A stretch of DNA of 64,000 nt from CACIIZ01 sp045565285 (GTDB lineage Bacteria; Pseudomonadota; Alphaproteobacteria; Rhodobacterales; Rhodobacteraceae). The stretch is taken from the NCBI GenBank assembly GCA_045565285.1, contig JBJLFR010000007.1:1-64000 (forward strand), read 5' to 3'. Shown here one piece after another: positions 28,556-36,324 of the stretch (position 1 is its first letter; every line of letters begins with the position of its first letter). The translations under genes were made by a program, and so were the position numbers. The notes beneath the pieces are model-generated. The model did no database searches. It was given only the letters and a program-made list of their open reading frames with translations, and was not told the origin of the DNA.

Positions 28556-28728
28556 TCCAAAATAGTCGTGAGACCTAATCGTTGTAAGAGAGTACTAAAT
28601 AATGTTGATACCATTCCTGCAGTCGACTCTTTATTTAAAGTATCCACCACTTCTTCTTTAAAATACTTTCTATAGTTTTTATTATAATCAGGTTTATGTG
28701 TTAAGTCATCACTAGGGAGTATCTTCAT
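28552..28728 (-). CDS. Candidate 58-codon small protein
   Basis: On the minus strand an ATG frame reads MKILPSDDLTHKPDYNK, then YRKYFKEEVVDTLNKEST and a C-terminal amphipathic stretch GMVSTLFSTLLQRLGLTTILD. Codon choice and the charge/hydrophobic balance look like real protein. The ribosome site is weak (AGAAAG). It is convergent with the 82-residue gene, overlapping by 4 bp. Function unknown. Confidence 0.5.
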   Translation of the reverse strand: MKILPSDDLTHKPDYNKNYRKYFKEEVVDTLNKESTAGMVSTLFSTLLQRLGLTTILD

Positions 28729-29318
28729 ATATTGTACTTTCTACCAAAAAATAATCAAATTAATTAACGGATATTTATTCATAACGTTTAATTACAAAAT
28801 ATCATCTTACAGTTTACCCACACATCCAACAACTATCTGGCTCTTTTATTTTCTAAGTAAAAGGAAGGTAGGGAGATCCAAAAAAAGTAAAGACTAATTA
28901 TACCTGATCGGCAACTTTGGAATAACTATAGTTTAATTTATAATAAAATAATCAGTTAAATTTATAAGTTAATTATTAATGGATATTGGGTAACTTTCTA
29001 GTGATTGCAACTCTCTGGAACAAGAGAAAAGACCTAAACTAATCATTTCTTTATTAAGTGGATTTGGAATTACGGATAAAGAGAACACTGGGAGATAAAA
29101 AGAATTTAAAATCTACATACCAAAAATACAAACTGAATATATGATGAAGAATGCTTAATCGACTGTAAATTATATGATTAATAGGAATAAAAGAATCTCT
29201 GATGAATTGAGAATACTGATTATGAGACTTGTTAATTTAAGATTCTGGTATCAATTTAAAACTACACTTAAGTAATAAAAAATATCTCACTCATTTTATA
29301 AAAAGAAGTTTGAAAAGT

Positions 29319-29361
29319 AAGTTGGAATAATGAAAGGGAGGGAATTATTCCGACTTTTTTT
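29319..29361 (+). terminator. Strong rho-independent terminator without an upstream gene
   Basis: AAGTTGGAATAAT (29319-29331) pairs with ATTATTCCGACTT (29344-29356), 13 pairs with one wobble, loop 12 nt, then a T-run to 29361. The nearest plus-strand gene ends 760 bp upstream, so it may end an unannotated small RNA or be left from a lost gene. Confidence 0.8.
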
Positions 29362-29579
29362 GGAGAAAGAATTGGTATTTTATTCATACAAATTTAAGTC
29401 ATAAAAATTAACAAGTTTTGTATGTTTATGTTATTTTAAAATTAAAATTTATCTGAAACAACTACCTAACGTCACTTCATTTTTTTTAATTTTGAAATTT
29501 ATATTTTATTAATAAAATGTTCTATTTAAAAGTTATTAAGAAATATTAAGTCAAAATTATCCTCACTTTCTGTGTGTTT

Positions 29580-29623
29580 TGAGATTAGTAAAAAATTTTT
29601 TTACCACTCAAATAATAATCTCA
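29580..29623. repeat. Nested inverted repeat
   Basis: TGAGATTA (29580-29587) pairs with TAATCTCA (29616-29623). Inside, GTAAAAAA (29588-29595) pairs with TTTTTTAC (29597-29604). The layout (outer 8 bp, adjacent inner stem, 3' bulge) resembles the hairpin at 28223-28278. It lies 34 bp before a GAGGAG ribosome-site-like sequence. Confidence 0.45.
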
Positions 29624-29850
29624 ATCTAAAAAAATAGATAAGTAATAAATTCAAATGAGGAGAAATTTTATGAATTAAAAAGTGTTTAATAGAATATATA
29701 TAAATCAAAAATAAGGTAAACTTTATGAAGGTCACATACAAAAAATCTTTAAAAAGATTCAATAAAAATAAAAAGTAAAAAATTTAACAAATCCAAATAT
29801 TCAAAACATATAAGTATAGTTAATTTTAATTAGGAATAAATTTTAGTGAA

Positions 29851-30300
29851 CTAGCACTTCTTCGCTTTTTGAACAATCACTTCCATCTGATCAAGGAATT
29901 TGGATCGGTTTGCTTTAGTAAAAGGGGGTGGACCCAAATTAATTTGGCCCGATTCGCGTATTTCTTCCATTATTTTTCTAGTAGCAAGTGCCATACCTAT
30001 ATTATCATTGGTATAGGTGTTACCGTTAGGTTTGATGGCGAAAGCCCCCTCTTTAAGACAACGTCCAGCAAGGGGAATATCGTTAGTTACACATATGTCT
30101 GTCCGTCCAATATGGTCTGCAATCCAGTTATCTGCGGCATCTGGACTCTGATTTACAACAATAACTTTTATTAGTGAATTAAGCGGAGGGCGAATTCCGC
30201 CATCACATACCATATAAGTTTCAAGTTTATGACGTGTCGCAATCCGTTCTACTTCATTCCTAACCGGACAAGCATCAGCATCGACGTATATTTTAACCAT
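29851..30300 (-). CDS. YaiI/YqxD-family (UPF0178, DUF188) protein
   Basis: 149 residues of the UPF0178 family: IYVDADACPVRNEVERIA at the start, VVNQSPDAADNWIADHI, and VTNDIPLAGRCLKEGA are family hallmarks, recalling PIN/NYN-like nucleases with acidic residues D7, D9 and the TNDIPLA strand. The biochemical role is not established. The gene is visibly richer in G+C than its flanks, which suggests recent transfer or insertion into this accessory region. Confidence 0.9.
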   Translation of the reverse strand: MVKIYVDADACPVRNEVERIATRHKLETYMVCDGGIRPPLNSLIKVIVVNQSPDAADNWIADHIGRTDICVTNDIPLAGRCLKEGAFAIKPNGNTYTNDNIGMALATRKIMEEIRESGQINLGPPPFTKANRSKFLDQMEVIVQKAKKC

Positions 30301-30716
30301 TATGGAAAGTATTTCATGGATTTAACACTCCCTTTGTCAACATAAAATTAAACACATACTGTTAGATAGTGGAAGATAAATAATGTATTCATAATATTGG
30401 AACAAAATCAAGATAGATAGAAAATTAAAAAGATAAGGTTTTTAAATCAAAAAGGTATTAGTTAAATGTTAAATTGGAACTATATAAATCCCTATTACTC
30501 TTTGAATAGAGTTAGAATTCTAGCATTATCAAGTTTTTACTGTAGTGTTTATGACATTAAGTTTAGTTAAAAAATTTTAATCGGATAGATTAATAAAAAA
30601 CTTAAATGATGAGTGTTTAACATTAATCATTATTTAATTCTGTTAAATTAATTTGGAATAACTTTCAAAGGATGATATCAAAATTTTAACTAAACAGATA
30701 TTATTTAGGTATAATT
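30301..30716. other. Intergenic region with a 12-bp inverted repeat pair
   Basis: No gene. GTTTAGTTAAAA (30561-30572) and TTTTAACTAAAC (30684-30695) are perfect inverted copies 111 bp apart, ending 21 bp before the NYN gene start. Between them is a small hairpin AATGAT/ATCATT (30605-30630). Divergent promoters for the YaiI and NYN genes must lie here, but none is clear. Confidence 0.45.
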
Positions 30717-31193
30717 ATGAAAAGAGTTTCAATTTTTGTTGACGTTCAAAATATATATTACACCACAAGACAAGAATTTAATTCAAACTTCGATTATAAT
30801 AAATTTTGGAAATTAATAACTCATCAAAGACAAGTTGTTGGGGCATTTGCTTACACAATAAACCGAGGTGATGAAAAACAAATCCAATTTCAAAATATTC
30901 TTAGAGCCATAGGTTTTGAAGTAAAATTAAAACCATTTATAAGTAGGTCTGATGGTTCTTCAAAAGGTGACTGGGATGTTGGAATTACTATTGATATAAT
31001 GGAGTATGCAAGCAAATCTGATATCATAGTTCTAGCATCTGGAGATGGTGATTTTGACATCTTAATTAAAAAAATAATAAATACATATAAGATTGAAACA
31101 GAGATTTATGGTGTTTCAAATTTGACTGCTAACTCCTTAAAAAAAGTTACATCAAATTTCTTCCCAATTGGTTATGAATTACTCTTAACTTAG
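30717..31193 (+). CDS. NYN-domain (LabA/DUF88) protein, putative nuclease
   Basis: 158 residues, essentially a single NYN domain of the PIN-like fold. Acidic catalytic positions are present: D9 in IFVDVQNIYY, the GDWDVGITIDIMEYA stretch, and LASGDGDFDILIKKI. These proteins are thought to cleave RNA; LabA members also act in regulation. It stands alone with IR-bounded upstream DNA and is not next to an obvious antitoxin. Confidence 0.88.
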   Translation: MKRVSIFVDVQNIYYTTRQEFNSNFDYNKFWKLITHQRQVVGAFAYTINRGDEKQIQFQNILRAIGFEVKLKPFISRSDGSSKGDWDVGITIDIMEYASKSDIIVLASGDGDFDILIKKIINTYKIETEIYGVSNLTANSLKKVTSNFFPIGYELLLT

Positions 31194-31375
31194 TTTGATC
31201 TAATAATTTAACAAACAATATGAATTATATCCGATTAGATACTAGGACATTTGAAAGAAAATTATAGAATTATTTGTTCATGATCAAAAAGAGAATTTTA
31301 TAGTTAAAATAATGAGGTAATTACAAATTAAAAATTTAATTAAAAAGGCAATCCATTTTTTTAAGGTTTAATATT

Positions 31376-31412
31376 TTAACCAATTAGATTATTATTGGTT
31401 AATATATTTTTT
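31376..31412 (+). terminator. Probable rho-independent terminator
   Basis: TTAACCAAT (31376-31384) pairs perfectly with ATTGGTTAA (31394-31402), loop 9 nt, followed by tatatttttt. It lies ~180 bp after the NYN gene and 66 bp before the YwqK-like gene, and is nearly symmetric so could act both ways. Confidence 0.6.
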
Positions 31413-31477
31413 CATTTCTTATTTTGAAATGAAGTGTAATTTATTATTTTATAATTTATGCACATACTTGGTGAGTT

Positions 31478-32059
31478 ATGAAATCGAGACTTTTTTTTTC
31501 TCTATATATATTTATGTTATCAACTCCTATCTATTGTGAAATTATAGATTCAAAAAATTTAATCCAAAAAGAAGGTTTATTTTTTAATAAAATTACAAAT
31601 AAGATATATTCTGGTTTGGTTGAATTTAAATATGATAATGGAAAACTAAGAGCTAAAGGCATTTTGAAAAATGGTAAAGAGGAAGGTTATTGGGAAGATT
31701 ACAATGAAAATGGAACACCCTTTTCAAAGGGAAATTATATCAATGGAAGACCTCACGGTAAATTCAAATTTTATCATGAGAATGGAACTTTAGAAGAAGA
31801 AGGCAAATTTATCATTGGATTAAAAGAGGGTAATTGGAATACTTATTGGGATAATGGAAATTTAAAAAGACAGGGGAAATGGAAAAATGGAAAAGCTTCT
31901 GGTCTTTTTAAATTTTTTAATTTTGATGGAAAAATTATAAAAATTGAAACCTGGGATAAAGGTAAAAAAGTTAATAAGATATTTAAAATAATTATGGAAA
32001 ATATATTTCTAAAAATTGGTAGCCAAAAAAATAAGGATAATAAAAATTTATATTTTTAA
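31478..32059 (+). CDS. Exported YwqK-like MORN-variant repeat protein
   Basis: 193 residues. Signal peptide at residues 1-~20 (ending IYCEI). Then about five 22-23-residue repeats of the form YDNGKLRAKGILKNGKEEGYWEDY, the MORN_2/YwqK type. Databases often label these 'toxin-antitoxin system YwqK family antitoxin', but no toxin gene is adjacent and the signal peptide argues for an envelope role. The lysine-rich C-terminal tail is unique. Confidence 0.78.
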   Translation: MKSRLFFSLYIFMLSTPIYCEIIDSKNLIQKEGLFFNKITNKIYSGLVEFKYDNGKLRAKGILKNGKEEGYWEDYNENGTPFSKGNYINGRPHGKFKFYHENGTLEEEGKFIIGLKEGNWNTYWDNGNLKRQGKWKNGKASGLFKFFNFDGKIIKIETWDKGKKVNKIFKIIMENIFLKIGSQKNKDNKNLYF

Positions 32060-32155
32060 AAAAATTGGAAGTTTCTAAATCAAATTATATCTAGTAAATA
32101 TTTCTTATGAAACATTTTCAATATTTTTAGTTTTATACAAAAAAGGAATTTGATA

Positions 32156-32419
32156 ATGACCAAAAAAGTAAAAGTAACTGTTTTAGAAACATACAAAGTT
32201 TATCAATGGAGACATTTTGAAGTAGATCAAGACAAAATAATAGATAAGTATGGTTCTTTAGAAAAATTTGAGAAAGAAAAACCTTTAGATTTTATGGAAT
32301 TAGAACATGAAATTGATATAAGGGAAATGATAAATCAAAAATCTGTGTTTGAATTTATTTTGGGGCATAAAGATGTTACAAATAAAGGTAAGATATATGA
32401 TAAAGTAGTTGAGAATTGA
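32156..32419 (+). CDS. Hypothetical 87-residue protein
   Basis: Small acidic/basic protein: KKVKVTVLETYKVYQWRHFEVDQDKI, then FMELEHEIDIREMINQKS. No recognised domain. The frame opens from a TTG at 32150, but ATG 32156 has AAGGAA about 8 nt upstream and is the likelier start. The first strand VTVLETYKVYQWRHFEV resembles regulators of phage-like small proteins only in a general way. Confidence 0.62.
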   Translation: MTKKVKVTVLETYKVYQWRHFEVDQDKIIDKYGSLEKFEKEKPLDFMELEHEIDIREMINQKSVFEFILGHKDVTNKGKIYDKVVEN

Positions 32420-32573
32420 TTTATTATTTGGACGCTAAATTTTCATGATAAATATTTATAATATATAAATTTATCAAAAAACTAACTTTAAAGAATGATA
32501 TTTGATATTTTATTTAATTATACTTAAAAAAAGATTATAATAAAATGAAAATATCTAATTATGTTCATTAAAT

Positions 32574-32942
32574 TCAAGAGATCTTAGATGACATAATTTT
32601 TTTAAGCGCTATTTCTATTATAAAAACTCTTATCCATTTCAAAAACAGAATAAATCCAATTAAGTCAGTTGCAAAACCAGGAGTAAGAAGTAATATCCCA
32701 GATATAAGAATAAATAAACCATCTCCTATTACTTTTATAAAATCCTTTGGTTCACTAATTTTTGAAAATTTTAAATTATTTAAAGTTTTAATTCCTTCCC
32801 TTTTAATTAAAAAACCTCCAATAACCGCAGTTAAAACAATTAATAGAATAGTTTTTAGAGAGCCAATAAATCCCCCCATTATTATAAATAAATATATCTC
32901 TATTAATGGGACAGAAGTGAAAATTATAATAAATAAGAACAT
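32574..32942 (-). CDS. fxsA: FxsA-family membrane protein
   Basis: 122 residues, four hydrophobic segments. Signatures FIIIFTSVPLIEIYLFI (N-terminal EIxxF-type) and LLLTPGFATDLIGFILFL are diagnostic for FxsA, known in E. coli to relieve F-plasmid exclusion of phage T7. Its cellular role is otherwise unclear. Divergent from the TauE-like gene. Confidence 0.88.
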   Translation of the reverse strand: MFLFIIIFTSVPLIEIYLFIIMGGFIGSLKTILLIVLTAVIGGFLIKREGIKTLNNLKFSKISEPKDFIKVIGDGLFILISGILLLTPGFATDLIGFILFLKWIRVFIIEIALKKIMSSKIS

Positions 32943-33080
32943 ATTTTCTATAGATTCTGATAATACTTACAAATATATGATATAGTATATTTAAAATTTA
33001 ATTTAAATTTTAAACTCATTAGATACAACATAAATATTATGTTATTACTATTTAAATTAAAATATTAAATAAAAGTTATT

Positions 33081-33109
33081 TTGACTCATTGTTATAGAAT
33101 CGGTTAGAT
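33081..33109 (+). promoter_or_regulatory. Candidate promoter for the structured RNA
   Basis: TTGACT (33081-33086), 17 bp, TTAGAT (33104-33109). Transcription would start near 33116, about 40 nt before the four-stem element at 33155. The -10 is a moderate match only. Confidence 0.35.
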
Positions 33110-33154
33110 TAAATTATGTTTGAGATAATTAGTTCTTATTTTATTAAGAGACTC

Positions 33155-33254
33155 AATGTAACTCCACTCAAACTTAACAGCTTTATTAAGCGGTGATTTT
33201 TCACATAAATCTAATATTTAAATTTAGATAAGGAGTTACATTTAATTTTTTTTT
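33155..33254 (+). ncRNA. Candidate structured RNA: 11-bp closing stem enclosing three hairpins, then a T9 tract
   Basis: AATGTAACTCC (33155-33165) pairs perfectly with GGAGTTACATT (33232-33242). Enclosed are three hairpins: CTTAA/TTAAG (33173-33190), GTGA-TTTT-TCAC (33193-33204) and ATCTAA/TTAGAT (33209-33229). Nine Ts follow at 33246-33254. The shape is a four-way junction with a terminator-like end. It lacks tRNA hallmarks (no TTCRA, no 7-5-5-5 geometry). It sits between the divergent fxsA and TauE-like genes, with no coding frame across it. Confidence 0.5.
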
Positions 33255-33375
33255 GAATTATTTTTTATTTTCTTAGGTTTTAAAAATAAGAGCATTTATT
33301 AAATTAAATTTATTAACTATTGATTTTAATCATTACATTTGATCTTTTAAATTTATATTTTTATTATGTAAAAAA

Positions 33376-34101
33376 ATGGAATTATTATTTGAAATATTAA
33401 TAATATTTTTTTTGGTTGTTTTTCAATCTATATTTGGTGTTGGATTGCTATTATTTGGTACACCAATTTTTCTATTATTAGGTAATAATTTTGAGTCAAC
33501 TCTTACTCTTATTTTACCAGTTTCAATTATAATTAGTATTCTACAAATTATATACCACAGAAACTTAAGTAATAACCATATCCTTGAATTTAATACTTAT
33601 TGTTTACCTTTTTTAGTTATTTTTTTGATGATGAGTATTTATTTTGGTAATTTGATCAATATAAAACTTTATGTTTCGGTTCTATTAATCATATCTTCCC
33701 TAATTTTTTTAAATAAAAAAAGGATTTTCAAAGTTACTCAAAATCTACTTGCTTATAGAAAGTTATTTTTAATAACTATTGGATGTATCCATGGTGCTAC
33801 TAATATGGGGGGAGCTTTTCTTTCAATATTTTCATCATTAGTAAATAATGAAAATCGACTGCAAACTAGAAATTATATTGCTTATGGATATTTTGTAATG
33901 GGGGCTATTCAATATATAGCTATTTTAACATTTGGTACTGTTAGTGTTGATTTTTCTAAACTATATTATATTATCTTACCATTAATTATTTTTTATCCTT
34001 TGCAAAATTTTTTTAGTAAAATGAACGACAAGTTTTTTATTACAATAATAAATTATGCAGCACTTTTTTTTGGCATTATTGCTTTTTTTAGGTCAATATA
34101 A
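33376..34101 (+). CDS. TauE/SafE-family permease
   Basis: 241 residues with seven to eight hydrophobic segments and the two-fold TauE layout: FGVGLLLFGTPIFLLLGNNF in the first half and IGCIHGATNMGGAFLSIFSSL in the second. The family moves sulfite, sulfoacetate or other organic anions. With sox and DmdA-like genes at the right end a sulfur-anion role is attractive, but the genes are 25 kb apart and the specificity cannot be read. Confidence 0.78.
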   Translation: MELLFEILIIFFLVVFQSIFGVGLLLFGTPIFLLLGNNFESTLTLILPVSIIISILQIIYHRNLSNNHILEFNTYCLPFLVIFLMMSIYFGNLINIKLYVSVLLIISSLIFLNKKRIFKVTQNLLAYRKLFLITIGCIHGATNMGGAFLSIFSSLVNNENRLQTRNYIAYGYFVMGAIQYIAILTFGTVSVDFSKLYYIILPLIIFYPLQNFFSKMNDKFFITIINYAALFFGIIAFFRSI

Positions 34102-34284
34102 TTATGTATTTTTAAGTTTTAAAACATTTTTAATAATTATTAATTAACTATTTATTATAGCTCGACCCCGTTTGATTTTTTTTATTTTGAAATATAATAA
34201 AATAAACTGAAAAATTTTGTTTCCAATATTTCAATTCATTTTATTTTTAGGTTATTTTTTACGTGGTAAAAGTTATTTTGGTGA

Positions 34285-34503
34285 CTTTTTAAAACTTTAA
34301 CACTCGGATTTATATCCTATTTGGTTAGTTTTCTCAAAATATCACTTCAAATCGTAATATTTGCATTAATAGGTATTGATGGGCAAGGGGTTGCCATTCT
34401 ATATTATGTAATATTAATGCCAATTGTATTACTACCAATTATGCTAGTATATTTTTTATTTTTATTTTTAATAAGATTCTTTTTGTCTCAAAAAATAAAT
34501 TAG
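34285..34503 (+). CDS. Possible small membrane protein (start uncertain)
   Basis: The frame is open from 34285 to TAG 34503. It has two hydrophobic stretches (ISLQIVIFALIGIDGQG, then YYVILMPIVLLPIMLVYFLFLFLIRFF) and a basic end. A TTG at 34321 is the only near-start codon with weak context; no good ribosome site. It could be a real short membrane protein or AT-rich noise. Confidence 0.35.
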   Translation, partial: LFKTLTLGFISYLVSFLKISLQIVIFALIGIDGQGVAILYYVILMPIVLLPIMLVYFLFLFLIRFFLSQKIN

Positions 34504-34539
34504 TGCTATAATTTAAATAAATTTTAAAAAGAAAGATAA

Positions 34540-34743
34540 ATGAGCGAAAATAGAGTAAAGCAACAATTAAATAAACTGAAAGCAGAGCAAAAGGCTAAAT
34601 CAACAAAAAGAAAATTTGTAGAAAACTATATAAATGATAGTACTAACAAATTTGAAGATAAACTAAATGCAGTTAAAATTACTCAAAAAGCAGATCAAGA
34701 TCTTTTTGCTAATGCAATTAAAGTATTGATGAAAAAAAATTAA
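34540..34743 (+). CDS. Hypothetical 67-residue helical protein
   Basis: Lysine-rich, strongly helical: QQLNKLKAEQKAKSTKRKF, then KFEDKLNAVKITQKADQDLFANAIKVLMKKN. AAAGAAAGA precedes ATG 34540. No domain recognised; amphipathic helices suggest a binding role. 3' neighbour is the decayed nuclease gene on the other strand. Confidence 0.55.
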   Translation: MSENRVKQQLNKLKAEQKAKSTKRKFVENYINDSTNKFEDKLNAVKITQKADQDLFANAIKVLMKKN

Positions 34744-34801
34744 TTTACTCAAAATATGTCTTTAAATATATTTTTTATTAAATATATCTGGTTATTTTGG
34801 A

Positions 34802-35460
34802 TTACTTACATACCTTTTTTTTTAGATACTGGGAAGTATCACATTTGTAAGAAACATTAGGGATTAAATCTGTATTCATCAATTTTTTAGCTTTTATAAT
34901 AGCTTCCTCAACCCAATTATCATTGCAATCCAGTTCAACTAGAAATGACTCAAATTTTAGGAGCTGATTAAACGTCGGTTCATCTTTAAGACCGTTGTAG
35001 TAAACAAGATGTGCTTTATTAGATACTGAAAAGCCATTTTTTTAAATAGCCATTGGTACATTTCTAGTTACCTTTGATATCTTTTTGGATATTCATAATT
35101 TTGCCAAGTTTTTACCCAATTAAATTCGTTTTTAGAATTACTCTTCACATTTAATATATAAAAAAGGCTTCCATTTTTTTTGATCCATACGTCGTCAATA
35201 GCATCATAAAAAGTAAATCCCATGGTTTCATCGGTAAAACTTGTGCCATGTCTTAAATCTCTCCATTTCTGTAAATCTTTATGCTTAAATGGGAATGCAT
35301 CAGATAATTACTCAGTTGCTCAACCATTTTCTAAAAAAAGAGCATGTGGCTCACCAATCTTTCTTTAATGATCAAATTCACTTTTACAAAGATTATTAAC
35401 TGCAGTGTTTAAAATGAAAGGTAAGCTTCTTAATAAAACCTGATATTTATATTACAAGAT
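34802..35460 (-). pseudogene. Decayed PD-(D/E)XK nuclease gene
   Basis: Read on the minus strand, conceptual translation gives LPFILNTAVNNLCKSEFDH*RKIGEPHALF, then FKHKDLQKWRDL, FYDAIDDVWIKKNGSLFYILNVKSN, EMYQWLFKK / NGFSVSNKAHLVYYNG and NDNWVEEAIIKAKKLMNTDLIP. This is the layout of the PD-(D/E)XK (Cas4/RecB-like) family common in marine bacteria. In-frame stops lie at 35365-35367, 35320-35322, 35308-35310 and 35068-35070, and one base is missing in the T-run 35037-35043. The catalytic DYK has become NVK, and the C-terminal CxxC is lost. No ATG is visible; the 5' end near 35460 is approximate. Confidence 0.8.
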
Positions 35461-35648
35461 AAAATATCGATAACAATTTAAGGATAATTCAATAGCAGAT
35501 CTACTTAGTTTTAACACATTATCTAAAATTATTATTATTAGTAATAAATGTAAATTTATTTATTTTTAAGAATTGAAGTTTACTACAAAACATTGTTTTG
35601 ACTTTTATAAAATAAGGAATTATTGAAATTAGATATAAGGAGTATTTA

Positions 35649-35915
35649 ATGGAACATCAAAATTATAAAAAAAATACTAGAAATGACACTATAGAGTTTA
35701 GTAGTAGTAAATTTTTAAATTTGGTTTTTTCAATAGGATTTTTTCATTTGATATATATTTTTTTATATGGATTTTCATCAACAATTATTTTGAGTTATAT
35801 TTACCTTCCATTATCAATAATTGCTTGGATTTGTTCAATTATTTTTATTTATTTTATATTCAAAGTTCTATTTTTTGAGGTTTTTTCTAAAAAAATTGGT
35901 GAACTAACAGAATAA
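35649..35915 (+). CDS. Small two-segment membrane protein
   Basis: 88 residues. A polar N-terminus (KNTRNDTIEFSSSK) is followed by two hydrophobic segments (LVFSIGFFHLIYIFLYGF and YIYLPLSIIAWICSIIFIYFIFKVLFF). AAGGAG lies 7 nt before ATG 35649, a good start. No family recognised. The frameshifted small membrane gene follows ~90 bp downstream, and the two may form a unit. Confidence 0.65.
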   Translation: MEHQNYKKNTRNDTIEFSSSKFLNLVFSIGFFHLIYIFLYGFSSTIILSYIYLPLSIIAWICSIIFIYFIFKVLFFEVFSKKIGELTE

Positions 35916-36007
35916 ATAATATTGTATTATTTTAATTTTTATTGAAGAGTAATTTTGAGGTATGTTATTTTTATTAGGTAACAGCTTAATTTGAGAGTAC
36001 ATAAATT

Positions 36008-36255
36008 ATGGTAAATAAAAAAAAAATTTTAAGAATGATTTAAAAGAAAATATCTTTTCTAAAAAAGGAATTGAAGATGCAAATAAATTTCAGCTTCAAG
36101 AATTTTATAGTTCCTTTCTAGGAAAGAACATAGAGGAGGTTAAAAAAAATAGCAAAAGACTTCGTTTTAAAATTTATATTTTTGGGTTAGCCGTTGTTAT
36201 AATAACTATAATTCTGACTTTTTTTATCGAAAAAATAAGCTTTATAACTAGTTAA
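36008..36255 (+). pseudogene. Small membrane-protein gene frameshifted in a 10-A run
   Basis: ATG 36008 reads MVNKKK and then stops at TAA 36041. If the A-run (10 As after GTAAAT) had 11, the frame would continue as KNDLKENIFSKKGIEDA, FQLQEFYSSFLGKNIEEVKK and a single membrane segment IYIFGLAVVIITIILTFFI, ending TAA 36255: an 81-residue protein. It is either a true frameshift, a sequencing deletion in the homopolymer, or a slippage-controlled gene. The N-terminal domain is soluble, the C-terminus anchored. Confidence 0.6.
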
Positions 36256-36324
36256 AGTTTAACTTTAGCATTTTTTTATTTGTTAGTTTGATACTAATAT
36301 AAAATAATTGTTGTGGAATTTTTT

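Larger units (their letters stand above)
28729..29850. other. Long gene-free stretch with hairpins and an orphan terminator
   Basis: No intact gene of more than about 50 codons that I can support. A minus-strand frame near 28805-28860 reads KIKEPDSCWMCG before a stop, perhaps the tail of a lost gene. A terminator lies at 29319-29361 and a nested inverted repeat at 29580-29623. A GAGGAG ribosome-site-like sequence (29657-29662) is followed by ATG AAT TAA, a start-stop. The rest is AT-rich and featureless. Confidence 0.5.

Noticed and set aside
29869..30174. Plus-strand ORF opposite YaiI
   Set aside because: Antisense shadow; YaiI motifs are clear on the minus strand.
33155..33242. Structured element as a tRNA
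   Set aside because: Closing stem is 11 bp and there is no TTCRA loop or plausible anticodon arm, so it is kept as an RNA candidate, not tRNA.
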